Assembly (NCBI GenBank): GCA_049724395.1
Contig: JAUGWO010000159.1
Location: 104,441 to 168,440, forward strand
DNA length: 64,000 nucleotides
Source: Spongospora subterranea f. sp. subterranea
Taxonomy: Eukaryota; Endomyxa: Phytomyxea; Phytomyxea; Plasmodiophorida
Reading direction: 5' to 3'
The position numbers and the translations under genes were made by a program. Position 1 is the stretch's first letter; each line of letters starts with the position of its first letter. Below, piece by piece: positions 1 through 10,344 of the stretch. The notes beneath the pieces were generated by a model. It worked only from the letters and a program-made list of their open reading frames with translations. It had not been told where the DNA came from and ran no database searches.

Positions 1-3000
1 CCGACAAAATCGTTCGGTGCGCCGCCGCCGGGATATGTTGCTGGAATAGGACGAGGAGCTGTTGGATTTACCACGTAATCCGTTGATATTGGCTTTTTTT
101 CCGTTGCTTGATCTGACGTCGTCCTGCCTGTTTCTAGGCGATCCGATATCGGGCCTGCACGTGCAGTTGCGACACGTGAAGATAGATATGCAGCTCAACG
201 GGGTGCCACAACAGCGGCCTTGACTATGTCAGGGCTTGCTGCACCCAAAGTTCAAGAAGAAGACTTGTCGGAATCCAATTATGATGCATTCAGTGGATAT
301 GGTGGATCCTTATTTGATGCATCAACACCATATGACGCGGAAGATAGAGAGGCTGATAATATTTATGACTCCATTGACGCCAGGTATGAACAATTACCTT
401 GCCATTAGCGCCGTTGTGACATTGTTGAAGAATGGAAGAGCGTCGAGCTGCATACAAGGCCAGGCGTGCGCAGGAAGATGATGTAGAACGCCAGCGTACT
501 CGCCCCAAGATTCAGGAACAGTTTGCGGATGTCAAGCGACAGTTGGCGTCTCTAAGTGAAGAGGAATGGCTTAATATTCCTGAACCCATGGATCAGTCAA
601 AAAGGAATAAAAGGTTTGAACCCGTTTTGAACATTCAAAGCGTTTTCTCAGCTGCTGTTCAAGGTCTGGAAATCGTACCGAGGTCTTCACTCCTGTTCCA
701 GACAGTATCATCGCATCGTCGTTAGCGTCGACCCAGCGCGTTAATACCCTCGATGCGACTTTGGGGGGCATTGAAACCCCTGCCTCGACTGCCCCTACAC
801 CTTCACCATCTGATCTCATGAAGCTTGGTCAAGCACGATATACCGTTTTAGGTGATCAAATCTCAAGTGTTTGTTTATGATGCTATGACTCAGTCTTGTC
901 TAGGTATACATCTTGATAAGATGTCCGATTCCGTATCGGGCCAGACTGTCGTAAATCCACGAGATTTTTTGACCGACCTTCGAAGTATCACTGTAATGAA
1001 TGACGCTGAAGTTAGTGATGTCAAGAAAGCGCGTACTTTGTTGAAATCAGGTAATGCGCGACTTGATTTCGCTTTTTCCGTTTTTTGAGGTATTTTCTCA
1101 GTGATAACTACCAACCCTCATCATCCTCCTGGATGGATTGCTGCGGCTCGACTTGAAGAAGCCGCTGGCAAAATTTCTGTTGCGAGAAAGTTAATCATGA
1201 AAGGTGTGATTTTGTAGAAATCGTAATTGTTGACGTGAAATTTATTTTTGTACAGGTTGTGAAGCTTGTAGTGATAGCCAGGACGTTTGGTTAGAAGCAG
1301 CCCGTTTACATCCTCCTGCTGAAGCTCGCTCGATTTTAGCCAGAGCTGTCACTTCTGTTCCTACGTCAGTCAAAATTTGGATGTACGCTGTGAAATTAGA
1401 GGAGGATGATAAGGCGAAACGTGCCGTTCTTCGTAGAGCCCTTGAGTTTATTCCTGGGTGATTAGTGGGTTTTTCCAGTGTTTGTTATAATTGATCCCAT
1501 AATGCAGATCTGTCCGGCTTTGGAAAAGTGCAATTGAACTTGAAGAGCAAGAGTCTGCGCGGGTGTTGCTTGCGTTTGCCGTGGAGTGTGTTCCACAATC
1601 GGTGGAGATGTGGCTCGCCCTTGCTCGCCTAGGTATCTACAAACTTCTAATCTTCAAGTTTCATGACTTCTCTTACAACAGAAACCTATGAAAATGCCAA
1701 AAAGGTGTTAAACAGGGCGAGAAAAGCTGTTCCCACAGATCAGTCCATCTGGATTATGGCTGCCCAACTAGGTAATTGGTATTGAGCCGCCGCAAACTGG
1801 TGTCTAAGAGTTGAGTTAGAGGAGGCGAACGGTGCGTATTCTCGCATAGATACAGTAATTCAAAAGGCGGTTCAATCATTAGCTGCCCAAAATGTCGTCA
1901 TCGATCGAGAGCAATGGTTGAAGGAGGCTGAGAACTCTGAGCGTAGTGGAGCACATCTGACTTGCCAGGTTTAAAATCGTCCATTAACTGCCAGCACTGT
2001 TTTAATCCGGTAGTCATGAAGGCAATCGTGCGAGCGACTTTAGGAATCGGGGTAGAGTTGCAGGATCGTCGGGCAACTTGGTCCGCTGATGCATCAGCGA
2101 AAGTTGCTGCGGGATCAATTGTGACCGCGCGAGCGATTATGGCACAGTTGCTTTTGTCATTTCCTACCAAGGTTGGCGCTATCTCTGTCTTTGATTAATC
2201 ATTTGTTCAATTTTCAAAAGGTATCTCTTTGGTGGGATGCAGCTCAGTTGGAGAAGCATCATGGGACGCACGAGACCCTTATGAACGTTCTGCGAGATGC
2301 GGTCACGCATTGTCCCGAAGCAGAGGTGCTACTGCTGAAAGTTTTTTGTTGGAGTTTAACTGATGAATGTCATGCAGGTGTTATGGCTAATGTCTGCGAA
2401 AGAGTTATGGGTAGCTGGAGACGTTCATGCTGCCAGAGAAACGCTTAATCGGTAAGAAACGCAACTTCTCGTTATCATTGATGTTTAAATAACTTTTTCT
2501 ACGCAGAGCATTCGAAGCCAATCCAAATTCTGAGGAGATCTGGCTTGCAGCCGTGAAAATGGAAAGCGAAATAGGAGAGCACGAAAGGGCAAGGGCATTA
2601 CTTGCCAGGGCTCGGTATCAGATTTTTATTTGTCGTTTTCAGCGGATTTAATTTGAAAACAGTGCTCGAGCTCCAGGGGCCCGTGTCTGGATGAAGTCTG
2701 CCAAAATCGAACGAGAAATCGGAGATCATAAAAGCGAGAGGACTCTGCTCTTCGAAGTACACATTATAGCTGAATCTTAATAGCATGTTAACGTTGATGT
2801 AGGCTCTTGATGCATACCCGAATTTCTGGAAGCTGTGGCTCATGCTAATCCAAAACCAAATCAGGAACGGGGATGTAGTTGAAGCCCAGCAAACTTGCAG
2901 GAATGCCCTCAAGCATTGCCCGGACTCGACCCAAATTTGGATAACAACAGCTCGTTTGGACGCTGATACTGTTAGCATTTCCAAAGCTCGGTATAGTTTT

Positions 3001-3793
3001 TTTGTCATCCATGCACAATCATTCATTGATCCATTTCCAGAGCCGACTTAGAATCAGCTCGAAATCGGTTGCCTGGTAACGACGTTCTCTGGCTAGAGGC
3101 TGTTAGAATGGAAGAAAGAGTCGTGACTGAAGACACGGCCGAACTGCAAAAACAGTCTGCTGCAAAGCTTATGGCGAAGGCGTTACAGTATGTTTGGCCG
3201 TGTTTCCAGTACTGTTGATCAACTTCTGTTGCAGAGAGTGTCCAACGTCTGGGGCCCTGTGGGCGCATGCTATTGAAATGGAGTTGAGGCCCAAACGTCG
3301 CGCCAAAAGTTACGATGCTCTCAAAAAGTGCAGCGACAGCTCAGCGGTGTTCGTTGCTGTAGCAAGGTGTGTAATAGATTGTTTGCGATATTTTCCATCA
3401 AATTTCGCTATAGATTGTTCTGGCAAGATAGGAAAGTCAAGAAAGCGAGAAACTGGGTTTGAGCGTGCCGTCACCGCTGATCCTGATGACGGGACTGCCT
3501 GGGCATTTTATTATCGGTTTGCTAAGCAGGTCAGCTATGTATTTATGCCGTGTCATCATTTACTTACAAAGTCACTTGTAGTATTTCCCTCAAGATCAAG
3601 AGAAGATCCTGCAACGTTGTGTTGAAGCTGACCCTCGTCACGGTGAATGCTGGTGCCAGGTATCGACATTAGCTCATCGGTTTTCAAAACCTGATCAGTC
3701 TCATAGGTTGCCAAAAAAATTGGTAACGAGCGTTTGCAAACCCCTGATATATGCAAAACGCTGGCTGAAGAATTACCGGATGGCTTCGTCTGA
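1..3793 (+). CDS. PRP6: PRP6/PRPF6 pre-mRNA splicing factor (5' partial, many introns)
   Basis: Scaffold protein of the U4/U6.U5 tri-snRNP, acting in the nucleus. The window opens inside the conserved N-terminal PRP1 domain: [17 protein letters not shown], then after an intron at 75..137 the residues RSDIGPARA and an acidic [18 protein letters not shown] stretch. Downstream, about a dozen exons encode tandem HAT/TPR-like helical repeats, for example [17 protein letters not shown] near 2560, [22 protein letters not shown] near 2715-2835, and a final block with [18 protein letters not shown] near 3465-3530. The C-terminus is [15 protein letters not shown] with stop at 3791-3793. The codons ARNW and FERAV near 3450-3470 are conserved neighbours in PRPF6 but sit in different frames at a GGGTTT run, suggesting a one-base consensus error. 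The initiator lies upstream of the window. Identity is secure; individual exon edges are approximate. Confidence 0.93.
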
Positions 3794-3897
3794 TGGGTGA
3801 TCGCCTCTGTTTATATAATAAAAGTAATATATCGGAGAGATTCAAGCATCAATTCGTCAGCAATTCGTTATCGTTTGAAAGTATCACCATGCCGGTA

Positions 3898-4485
3898 TCA
3901 CGGTTGTCTCCGTATTTGTTTAACTGTTTTGATTTTGGGCCCGAACTTCCCGATCTTGTTCTCACTCTCAGCGTGAGCTTGTTCTCCTACTTTTACCGTG
4001 AGATGCGATCTCCGACGAACAAGCTGTCCAGTACGTCCTAGAATCTCGTCAGTATAAAAGGAACAGATTGAACCCAGATAGACCTCGTCCATGGATTGAT
4101 ATCATTCTGGTGTATGTTCCTTTTCCCACCACAGCTTCTTTGACTACGAGACGATCGCGGTTCATACCGAAGTTGTTGACAGCGTTGTTAACCGCGTTCT
4201 CAATACATTTCCTAACAAACACCGACTTTCGCTTCTCATTGAGCTCCATCTGAATTATGGCTTCTGATGCAGATAAGCCGCGAACTAATCGGGCGATCTG
4301 TTTCAAATTCGGTGAAACTTCACATAAAGTTGATACGCAATAGCGCTCGCTACCTCGTTCAGCTTTTTGGGACTGATACTGATGTTGCGATGATGGGCGA
4401 GCGCAATCTTGTGTGTCGAAAGGGCCAGTTGGGTGGAAAACAACCGGCAAACCGGGCTGCACAGAGAACGCATCTGCCAGATCAT
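3898..4485 (-). CDS. Mitochondrial large-subunit ribosomal protein uL22m
   Basis: Component of the mitochondrial 54S/39S ribosomal subunit lining the exit tunnel. Three exons on the minus strand, joined across introns 4363..4298 (66 bp) and 4083..4038 (46 bp). Exon 1 gives a basic/hydrophobic presequence-like N-terminus (MIWQMRSLCSPVCRLFST) and ends ISPKKLNE. Exon 2 continues IARLVRGLSASEAI and runs through VFVRKCIENAVNNAV and VVGKGTYTRMISIHGRG. Exon 3 supplies RTGQLVRRRSHLTVKV and the tail ending IRRQP. These are the hallmark uL22 core segments, and the frame is continuous across both junctions. The ATG at 4485 is the first in frame; an ATG at 4473 is an alternative. The gene is convergent with PRP6, with 104 bp between stops. 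Confidence 0.9.
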
Positions 4486-4681
4486 GACGAAGGAGACTGA
4501 ATCTGTGCGATGGCAGAAGAGCAACCCCAGGTACAGTGGAATACAGGAGTTGGTCGGCGGCGCTACGGACCAGATCTACACTCCTATCATTGAATGGATA
4601 TTCCAGAGCGTCGCTCAATCACCTCAAACCGAAACGGCCTAGCACATATCACAGACATTTGAAATCATAAATTGATAGTGG

Positions 4682-5056
4682 TCAAGTTTGCGATTTTTTT
4701 ATTTGTAGACATCGGCTGATTATTGCGCGTTGGGTCCATGCAAGATCCCTCATCAGACTGGAATATGTTGGTTTGCTAGGCTGGGCGACCACCGATTGTG
4801 TCCTCAGTGCTGGTTCCTCGCTGGGAGCTGGTGGCGCCACCCATGTTGGATATACAAGCTTACTATCGGATCTCCACACGATGACCGTTGCATCTCCGAC
4901 ACTTCTTGCAATCTCTTCGTACAGCCGCCTGGTCTCGAACAGCCTCTTGCGAACCCTATGGCCGCGATATCTGGATTGGATAATCACGGACGCTCTCTCT
5001 TCCATATGTGGAACAAACGGGTATTTGCGGCTTGAGAAGCGAGACGCCATGGCCAT
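4682..5056 (-). CDS. IQ domain-containing protein C (IQCC)-like
   Basis: Single-exon reading of 124 residues. It carries one IQ calmodulin-binding motif (ASVIIQSRYRGHRVRKRLF, about residues 22-40), followed by RRLYEEIARSVGD, a VxWR segment, and a C-terminal helix LAWTQRAIISRCLQIKK. This order (IQ, YE.I..E/GD, proline-rich linker, terminal L.W.Q.AI.SR) matches the layout of animal IQCC, though the linker is much shorter here. Expected role: a small calmodulin-binding protein, function not established. Start chosen at the first ATG of an in-frame pair (5056 and 5050). Reading further upstream enters a Copia fossil, so a longer N-terminus is doubtful; an upstream exon cannot be excluded. Assignment rests on remembered family pattern, not an alignment. 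Confidence 0.6.
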   Translation of the reverse strand: MAMASRFSSRKYPFVPHMEERASVIIQSRYRGHRVRKRLFETRRLYEEIARSVGDATVIVWRSDSKLVYPTWVAPPAPSEEPALRTQSVVAQPSKPTYSSLMRDLAWTQRAIISRCLQIKKSQT

Positions 5057-5099
5057 GGCGTAACAATGTGCGTGGACTGTCACAGGGTCATGCACAACC

Positions 5100-5420
5100 C
5101 ATCTCTCTCGATAATGTGAACGACCATGTTATATCTGGTCGCGGGCGAGATATAATAGGCTACCGACTACCTCGCGAATACGGGAACTCGACGATTGCCT
5201 GTTCCTGGCCACATATGTCGAGGACCTCATTATTGCATCACGGTCCTTGACTAGTATCATGCATTTGATGGCTAGCGACCAATTCACGAATAAAATGATG
5301 CCGAAGAGCAAGATGTTTCATTGAGTGATTGATTTCATATTGAGAGGTCAGGCGACGGCCATCTGTGTCTATTCCGACGGTACTACCCAGATCCTTCGTA
5401 TGCAGATATGGGCCGCGATT
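5100..5420 (-). mobile_element. Copia-type (Ty1) retrotransposon fossil, RT-end and RNase H pieces
   Basis: Minus-strand translations show two Copia landmarks: REVVGSLLYLAR, typical of the end of the reverse transcriptase, and KHLALRHHFIRELV, typical of the end of the RNase H domain. Their order along the strand is opposite to that of an intact pol, so this is at least two pieces or a rearranged remnant. No LTRs were found. Badly broken and old. It abuts the IQCC-like gene. Confidence 0.6.
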
Positions 5421-5645
5421 TGGACCATCAAAATGGAACTTGCTGTCTTTCCCATCAACTTTGGGGATATCGACACTTGTCGAAAGCATATCCTGGTGGT
5501 TCTGGTCCGGTTATCGATGTTTGTTTTCTGGTGACGCTCCAAACGCCTAATCTCTTGGTCTAGTTCCGCGTCTAACAAACATGTGTGCGGGTTCTGTCGT
5601 TGATGCCTCCTTTCTCCCCCTTTTCCGGCATGTCTGGGAGCTTGT

Positions 5646-5880
5646 TGGGACTGGTAATCTGTTCAAGTTTCATGCAATCGAGGAGTGCCGAGCACGAGCC
5701 GGACCGACTACAGTAGGTTTGTTAGATCGGAGAGGGTTAATCGCCATCAGCTTCAACAGTTGACCTGGAAATGTGGAAGCTGATGGCGATAACCCAGGGT
5801 TACCAAACCTAATGTAGTCAGTCCGGCTCGTGCTCAGCACTCCTCTATTGCATGAAACTTGGATAGATTACCAGTCCCCA
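5646..5880. repeat. Foldback inverted repeat, arms ~110 bp, short loop
   Basis: The left arm, starting near 5646 (GGGACTGGTAATCTG), is repeated in reverse complement by the right arm ending near 5880 (AGATTACCAGTCCCC). Matching internal blocks include CGCCATCAGCTTC / GAAGCTGATGGCG and GCACGAGCCGG / CCGGCTCGTGC. The loop is about 30 bp, centred near 5765. The arms have diverged at several positions, so the structure is not a fresh artefact. It looks like a foldback MITE; no coding content. Confidence 0.75.
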
Positions 5881-5926
5881 CCTCCGGCTCGCGCCCCTCA
5901 TGCAGAATTTGATCAGTAAATTGCAT

Positions 5927-6460
5927 TTAGGAGTGGCAACGGGTTGATCACAACCGGGTGCAGATCCAAACCCGTTGTTGCCAAACCGAATCAAACCGGC
6001 TTGACCAAAAGACGCAGAATTGTTTCATAATAAGATTTGGCATTAACCTCACCTGGAATTTCTCAATGGAACAAGTCGATTTCTTGGACCTGACAATCCT
6101 GAAATCTTATGAAGGCGTCATCTCGTTCAGATCTTACCGTAAGATCTGAACGAGATCAGGATTGTTTTAATCCCTGCGCAAGAATGTGCCTAAATCACTA
6201 ATTTTACAGTCTTTTCTAAAGTTTAACTGATCATTCTTCCAAAACACTGGTGAATAAATCACATTAATTCCTCATTTACATTTTAAGGAGCGAACAGAGT
6301 TGGCGGAGAAAGAAAAATATATTGTAACCGATTTGAAACCGGTTCCAAACCAGGTTGAACCGGGATGATTTCAAACCGGTTTGAGTCGGTTTGGAAGCCG
6401 GCTGCAACCGGTGTTGGGCATTTTCTGCCAAACCGGTTTGAGCAGTTTAAAACCGTTGAC
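5927..6460. mobile_element. hAT-like MITE rich in AACCGG motifs
   Basis: A 534 bp noncoding block whose two ends are dense in AACCGGTTT/AAACCGG variants in opposite orientation, a subterminal pattern seen in hAT-derived elements. The outer ends read GGCAACGGGTT (left) and, reversed, GTCAACGGTTT (right). The flanking 8-mers at 5919..5926 and 6461..6468 are both AATTGCAT, the size expected for a hAT target duplication. The left end carries extra bases (TTAGGAGTG) absent from the right, so the exact boundary is uncertain. No transposase is present. Confidence 0.5.
6120..6156. repeat. Perfect hairpin, 18 bp arms with 1-base loop
   Basis: ATCTCGTTCAGATCTTAC at 6120..6137 is followed after one base by its exact reverse complement at 6139..6156. 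It lies in the middle of the hAT-like MITE and could form a cruciform or RNA hairpin; function unknown. Confidence 0.85.
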
Positions 6461-6468
6461 AATTGCAT

Positions 6469-6845
6469 GAAACTTTAATAGAATGTTCGGTTGATATACC
6501 CTGCGTTAGTCGTGGCAGAAGGTCTCTTCTCCGTCGATATTGCCTGATGAGGGTTCGACACACGATAATTCATTTCAACTGCTGCATGGTCTTGAACTGA
6601 TCCTCAACGATGTTGACGAGCACCGGCCGAATCACGTTTCAGTGTTGGCAGGGTCCGCAATGGCGACAACATGTCCACGTCAGTAACGATGATCGGTGTT
6701 GCAGTCACGGAATTGTGGGTTGACCGGCTGATCGCGACTGTACTAAGATTAGTGAGGAAGTCGGCGGTGGACGGCCGTTGCGGTTGGGGTTTTGGCTCCG
6801 ATCGACAACTATCCCTCTGTCGCGGTGGATTCCATTTCATCATAA
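6469..6845. other. Intergenic, upstream of TAF7
   Basis: Short ORFs only, none with recognisable domains. It presumably contains the TAF7 promoter and 5' UTR; no clear TATA or other motif stands out. Confidence 0.4.
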
Positions 6846-8443
6846 ATGGAGCACATAGTGCATGATAGGGCGTCGCCATCATTACTAAACGGGGTCGCCG
6901 ATAGTTCCAGACCCCCGCCCGATTCGCAAGCCCATGGCACGGCCGCCAAATCACGGCTGGAGCAGCAGGTCGTGCTGCGTCTTCCCGAACTGCTCGCAGC
7001 CAAAATTCGTCAGCGAATTAATGAGCAAACTCTGACCAGCGCGTCAATTTCAATTCATCCAATTGGTTTGCTGCAACAAGATAACGCTGTTTTTTGTGGT
7101 TTTTTATATTTTTTTTACCGTAGATGAAAGGAATATGACCTTCAGAGTGGAAGATATGGGGGATTTTCCTGCTACTCTTGTTGATTTGCCATGTATTATT
7201 GAAGCTTTGAAGACCTGGGATGGTGCTGCTTATTATAAAAGCGCTGATATTTGCCAGGTCCTTGTGCGCGACTATCATTCGACGTTAAATTGATTCAATT
7301 CTATTGCTGCAGATGCTGCTTGTTAGAGATCAGGGAGATTCTGATGCTCCACCGCTGCAATTTCCTTCTGGTCTGACGCCTCCGACTGCCCACATTAGGG
7401 AAAGACGATTTCGCAAGCCTCAGGTACCATCTATTGGTATGTTTTTGTCACAGGTCCTCTGACAACGGGCCGAAATCAGTTTCCAAAAGACGAAATCGTT
7501 CAAGCTGAAGGCCATTTATGGAACATTCTTCAAGGGCAACCTCAAATACACTATGAACTTATCGAGGAGGAAGTAGAGGTTGAAGAAGAAGAGGAAGAAG
7601 GTTCTGGTGACTTTTTTTACTCACACCTTCGTCGATGCTAACCATATAAACCTTAGAATATGAAAGTGGTGATGAATGGGAAGAAGAAGAAGAGGAGGAA
7701 GAAGAGGAGGAGGAAGAAAAGTGGCAATCAACTTCTGTTCCGACTGCAAGAACAGAATCAATAAGGCGCGAGACACCAGCCAGCTTCATGGACGATACTC
7801 CAATGAGCATAGTCAGGAATACTCCTATGGGCTCTGTTCAATCTCCCGGACGTTTACCAGGTTAATTGCTCATGTTTGCATCGTAAATCTGTCCCTGATT
7901 ATCGTAATAGTATCGTTGCGAGATTCGCAACGCATTCTCAACCAAACTCCAACGTCACTTCCTCATTCAGCCCCGCCATCTGCCAATGTCATTGGTTTTG
8001 CTTCTCCAGAACCAGTTGTTTCACGAGTCAGGTTTCAGCCGTCTCCAACTTCGTTTTCAGGTTTTCCCGTTCCATCCACGATCGCCGAGTTCCCCCCTAA
8101 ACTTGAAGCTCCTGAAGCGAATTCCTGTCCTGGGTCTATTCCACAATTGACTCCGGTTTTGGATCCATCCGAGATGGCAGAAATTTTCGAAACAGTCGCC
8201 ATCGAGTCGGTGAATATTGATGAAGATATGACTTCTGATGTCAAAGACAATTCGGAGGACAAGCATAAGCAAGGCCTAAGGCAGGAACTCGAGGCAGAAA
8301 TCGCAGAGATAGAAGCGCGAGTCGAAGACTTCACTGCCAAGGCGCAGACCGCTAACAAAATTCTGAAAAAGAGATACACGAAAAATCTAGAGGATTCCGT
8401 AACTCTTCTCGAGGAAAAGCGTAAACTTTTGCTTGAGCTGTAA
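6846..8443 (+). CDS. TAF7: TAF7 (TFIID subunit, TAFII55 N-terminal domain)
   Basis: Subunit of general transcription factor TFIID in the nucleus. The TAFII55 domain begins EQQVVLRLPELLAAKIR, continues after an intron (7066..7123, 58 bp) as DERNMTFRVEDMGDF and LVDLPCIIEALKTWD, then YYKSADICQ, and after an intron (7258..7312, 55 bp) MLLVRDQGDSDAPPL and IRERRFRKPQ. These are the signature blocks of TAF7. A very acidic Glu-rich tract follows near 7680-7730, then a Ser/Pro-rich linker and a C-terminal coiled coil ending LLEEKRKLLLEL. Two more introns flank the acidic exon (near 7612-7656 and 7861-7910). The frame between QVPSIG and PLTTGRNQFP only works if 17 nt at 7437..7453 are skipped or if the TTTTT run there has lost a base. 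Its stop lies 46 bp from the convergent lactone oxidase stop. Confidence 0.92.
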
Positions 8444-8489
8444 TTATTTAATGTAATTTATCAATACACTTATATATACATATCAGTTC

Positions 8490-9987
8490 TTATGTTGAGG
8501 TTGGAGCAAACATTTTGGATAGCAAACGGTTGAGAAACTGCCCCCTTGGATCATGACGCCGGCACAAGGTCGTAAAGTCATTCCATCGACGCAGATTATG
8601 TTCAGGCTGCCAAATGTCCAAGCAGAAGTGCTTGCCAAGGTGGGGAATACCTTGGCAAGGATACAGTGCCTCCTGGATACTTCTCATCATTTCCATACAA
8701 CCGGTTCCCCACGATCCATCGTGCGCCAGATAGACCAGGAACCCGATGAAACAGACCGCCGATCCATACGCTGGCGACAGCCACGCTTCTGACGGGCCTG
8801 TGCACCTGAAAATGAACGGATAGTGCAAGGTCGACGTTCCATTTGTGTCCAGCCATGAACGCAGCGATCGCAGGGCGTTGGGGAGCTGGTCTAGGGGCAC
8901 CGCAATCTCACAATTGATCTGAGGAACGGGAATCCCTTTACAGACGATCTCATGGAGAAACCCCTTCTGGTCGGTCGTGTTTCGAAATCGGTCGATCGTG
9001 GCGAACTGACAGCCGACCAGGCAGGGATCCTTGGTGTGGTCGGCCATCTTCCCACTTAGCAGGTCGATCGTGGAGTTCAACGTTGGATCGGCACGCAAAA
9101 CGGCGTCAATCTCCCCACGATCTTCGTCGATTCTCCAAACGTGAACCAGATCCGTTTCCGGATACCTGAACGAGCACTTCAAACAACAATACATGCCGTT
9201 CGGGAACGCCTTACCACCAGGCCTTACAGAATTCCGATTCTTCATTCCATTGGATCCAGCGTTCGGCGAACACTTCATAGCTGACGTTCATTTTCTTGCA
9301 GATGAAGGCCCGTAATGGGGACGTCTTCAGGGATATCGAGACGATAATTCCCAGCAGCCCTAGTGACCCGATATACGCGCCGAAATCGCCATCGCTCGCA
9401 TCGATATCGACAACGTCGCCGTTGGCGCGGACCATGCGCAGGGAATGAATCGCGTCGCTGAATGAAGATTGCTGCAATCCCTGGCCATGGGTTGAGGTGC
9501 TAACACACCCGGCCAGGGTTTGCATCCCAATAACACCAGGTGAGCACGAGATCATCAATGCTTTCTCGGTGAGCAATGCGATCGCCGAGTCAACAGACGT
9601 CCCAGCCCCGAATCTGGCCGTACTGTTCTCGTGATCGACGCGCTCCAATCCTGTGAAATGCGACAGCTCGACCAGCACGGAATCGCCATCGTCAACGGCG
9701 GCGATCGCTTCATAGGCTAACCCCGACCCAATCGGCCTGATTTTCCGATCCGGACTGCTGACGAGAATGGCCGAGATCTCTTCCTCGGTTTTCGGCCTGA
9801 ACACCTGGGTTCGCCGCCCCAATGGCGTCATTCCGCACCAGTTCATGAGAATGGGGTTCGCAACGGGGCTCACGCCGTGGACGTCAACCGGGTCATGCAA
9901 CATCGGCTCCGGTTTCTCATCAGCGATTGGCAACGCGGCAGGTCCCTTTTGAGGCACCGCTTCAACATGATACTCAACGGCCGACAT
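8490..9987 (-). CDS. FAD-dependent sugar 1,4-lactone oxidase (ALO/GULO/GLDH superfamily)
   Basis: Predicted 482-residue aldonolactone oxidoreductase making ascorbate-type lactones. Two exons are joined across an intron at 9214..9166 (49 bp), giving the junction KAWWYPETDLVHVWR, which matches the family W.YP.T..V block. The FAD-binding (PCMH) half contains IRPIGSGLAYEAIA, STSTHGQGLQQ and GSLGLLGIIVSISL. The C-terminal ALO domain ends with PHLGKHF and RRHDPRGQFLNRLL, corresponding to the H.GK and DP...F.N motifs. The position that carries the covalent-FAD histidine in yeast ALO1 and mammalian GULO (GHS) is GLA here, as in plant galactonolactone dehydrogenase (GLS), where FAD is non-covalent. 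No N-terminal signal or membrane helix is evident. Start is the first ATG of the exon. Substrate cannot be fixed from sequence. Confidence 0.88.
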
Positions 9988-10344
9988 CGTCTAAGCGAAA
10001 TCGGTGTCCTTCCTCTCAGATTAGGATATCTGACAGCACACGACAGACAGAAAAAATGAAAAAACCCTTGTGGATATTTTCAAGGCAATACAGTACTATC
10101 TGGACTGGAGGAAATGGATCGGATCGGCAAATGCCGACAGGGTCAGACAGACAGACTCGGTAGCGCCACAAACGCACATAGGTAACGGGATTGCGCAACT
10201 CCGTTATTTTAGGGGTGCACGGTAAAATTCGGTGTCTGCGACTGAAACTTTCCGTGTCGAAACGTTAACGAGTTGGTCCCGATCATGAAAGCGATATCAC
10301 CATTGGTGGAGGCCACAAATTTGAACAATAGAAATATGTGGATT
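9988..10344. other. Intergenic between lactone oxidase and TRM5
   Basis: About 357 bp between two minus-strand genes. It should contain the lactone oxidase promoter and the TRM5 3' end. No recognisable ORF or repeat seen. Confidence 0.4.

Noticed and set aside
5129-5489. Upstream exons of the IQCC-like gene
   Set aside because: The frames there match Copia reverse transcriptase and RNase H landmarks, so they belong to a fossil.
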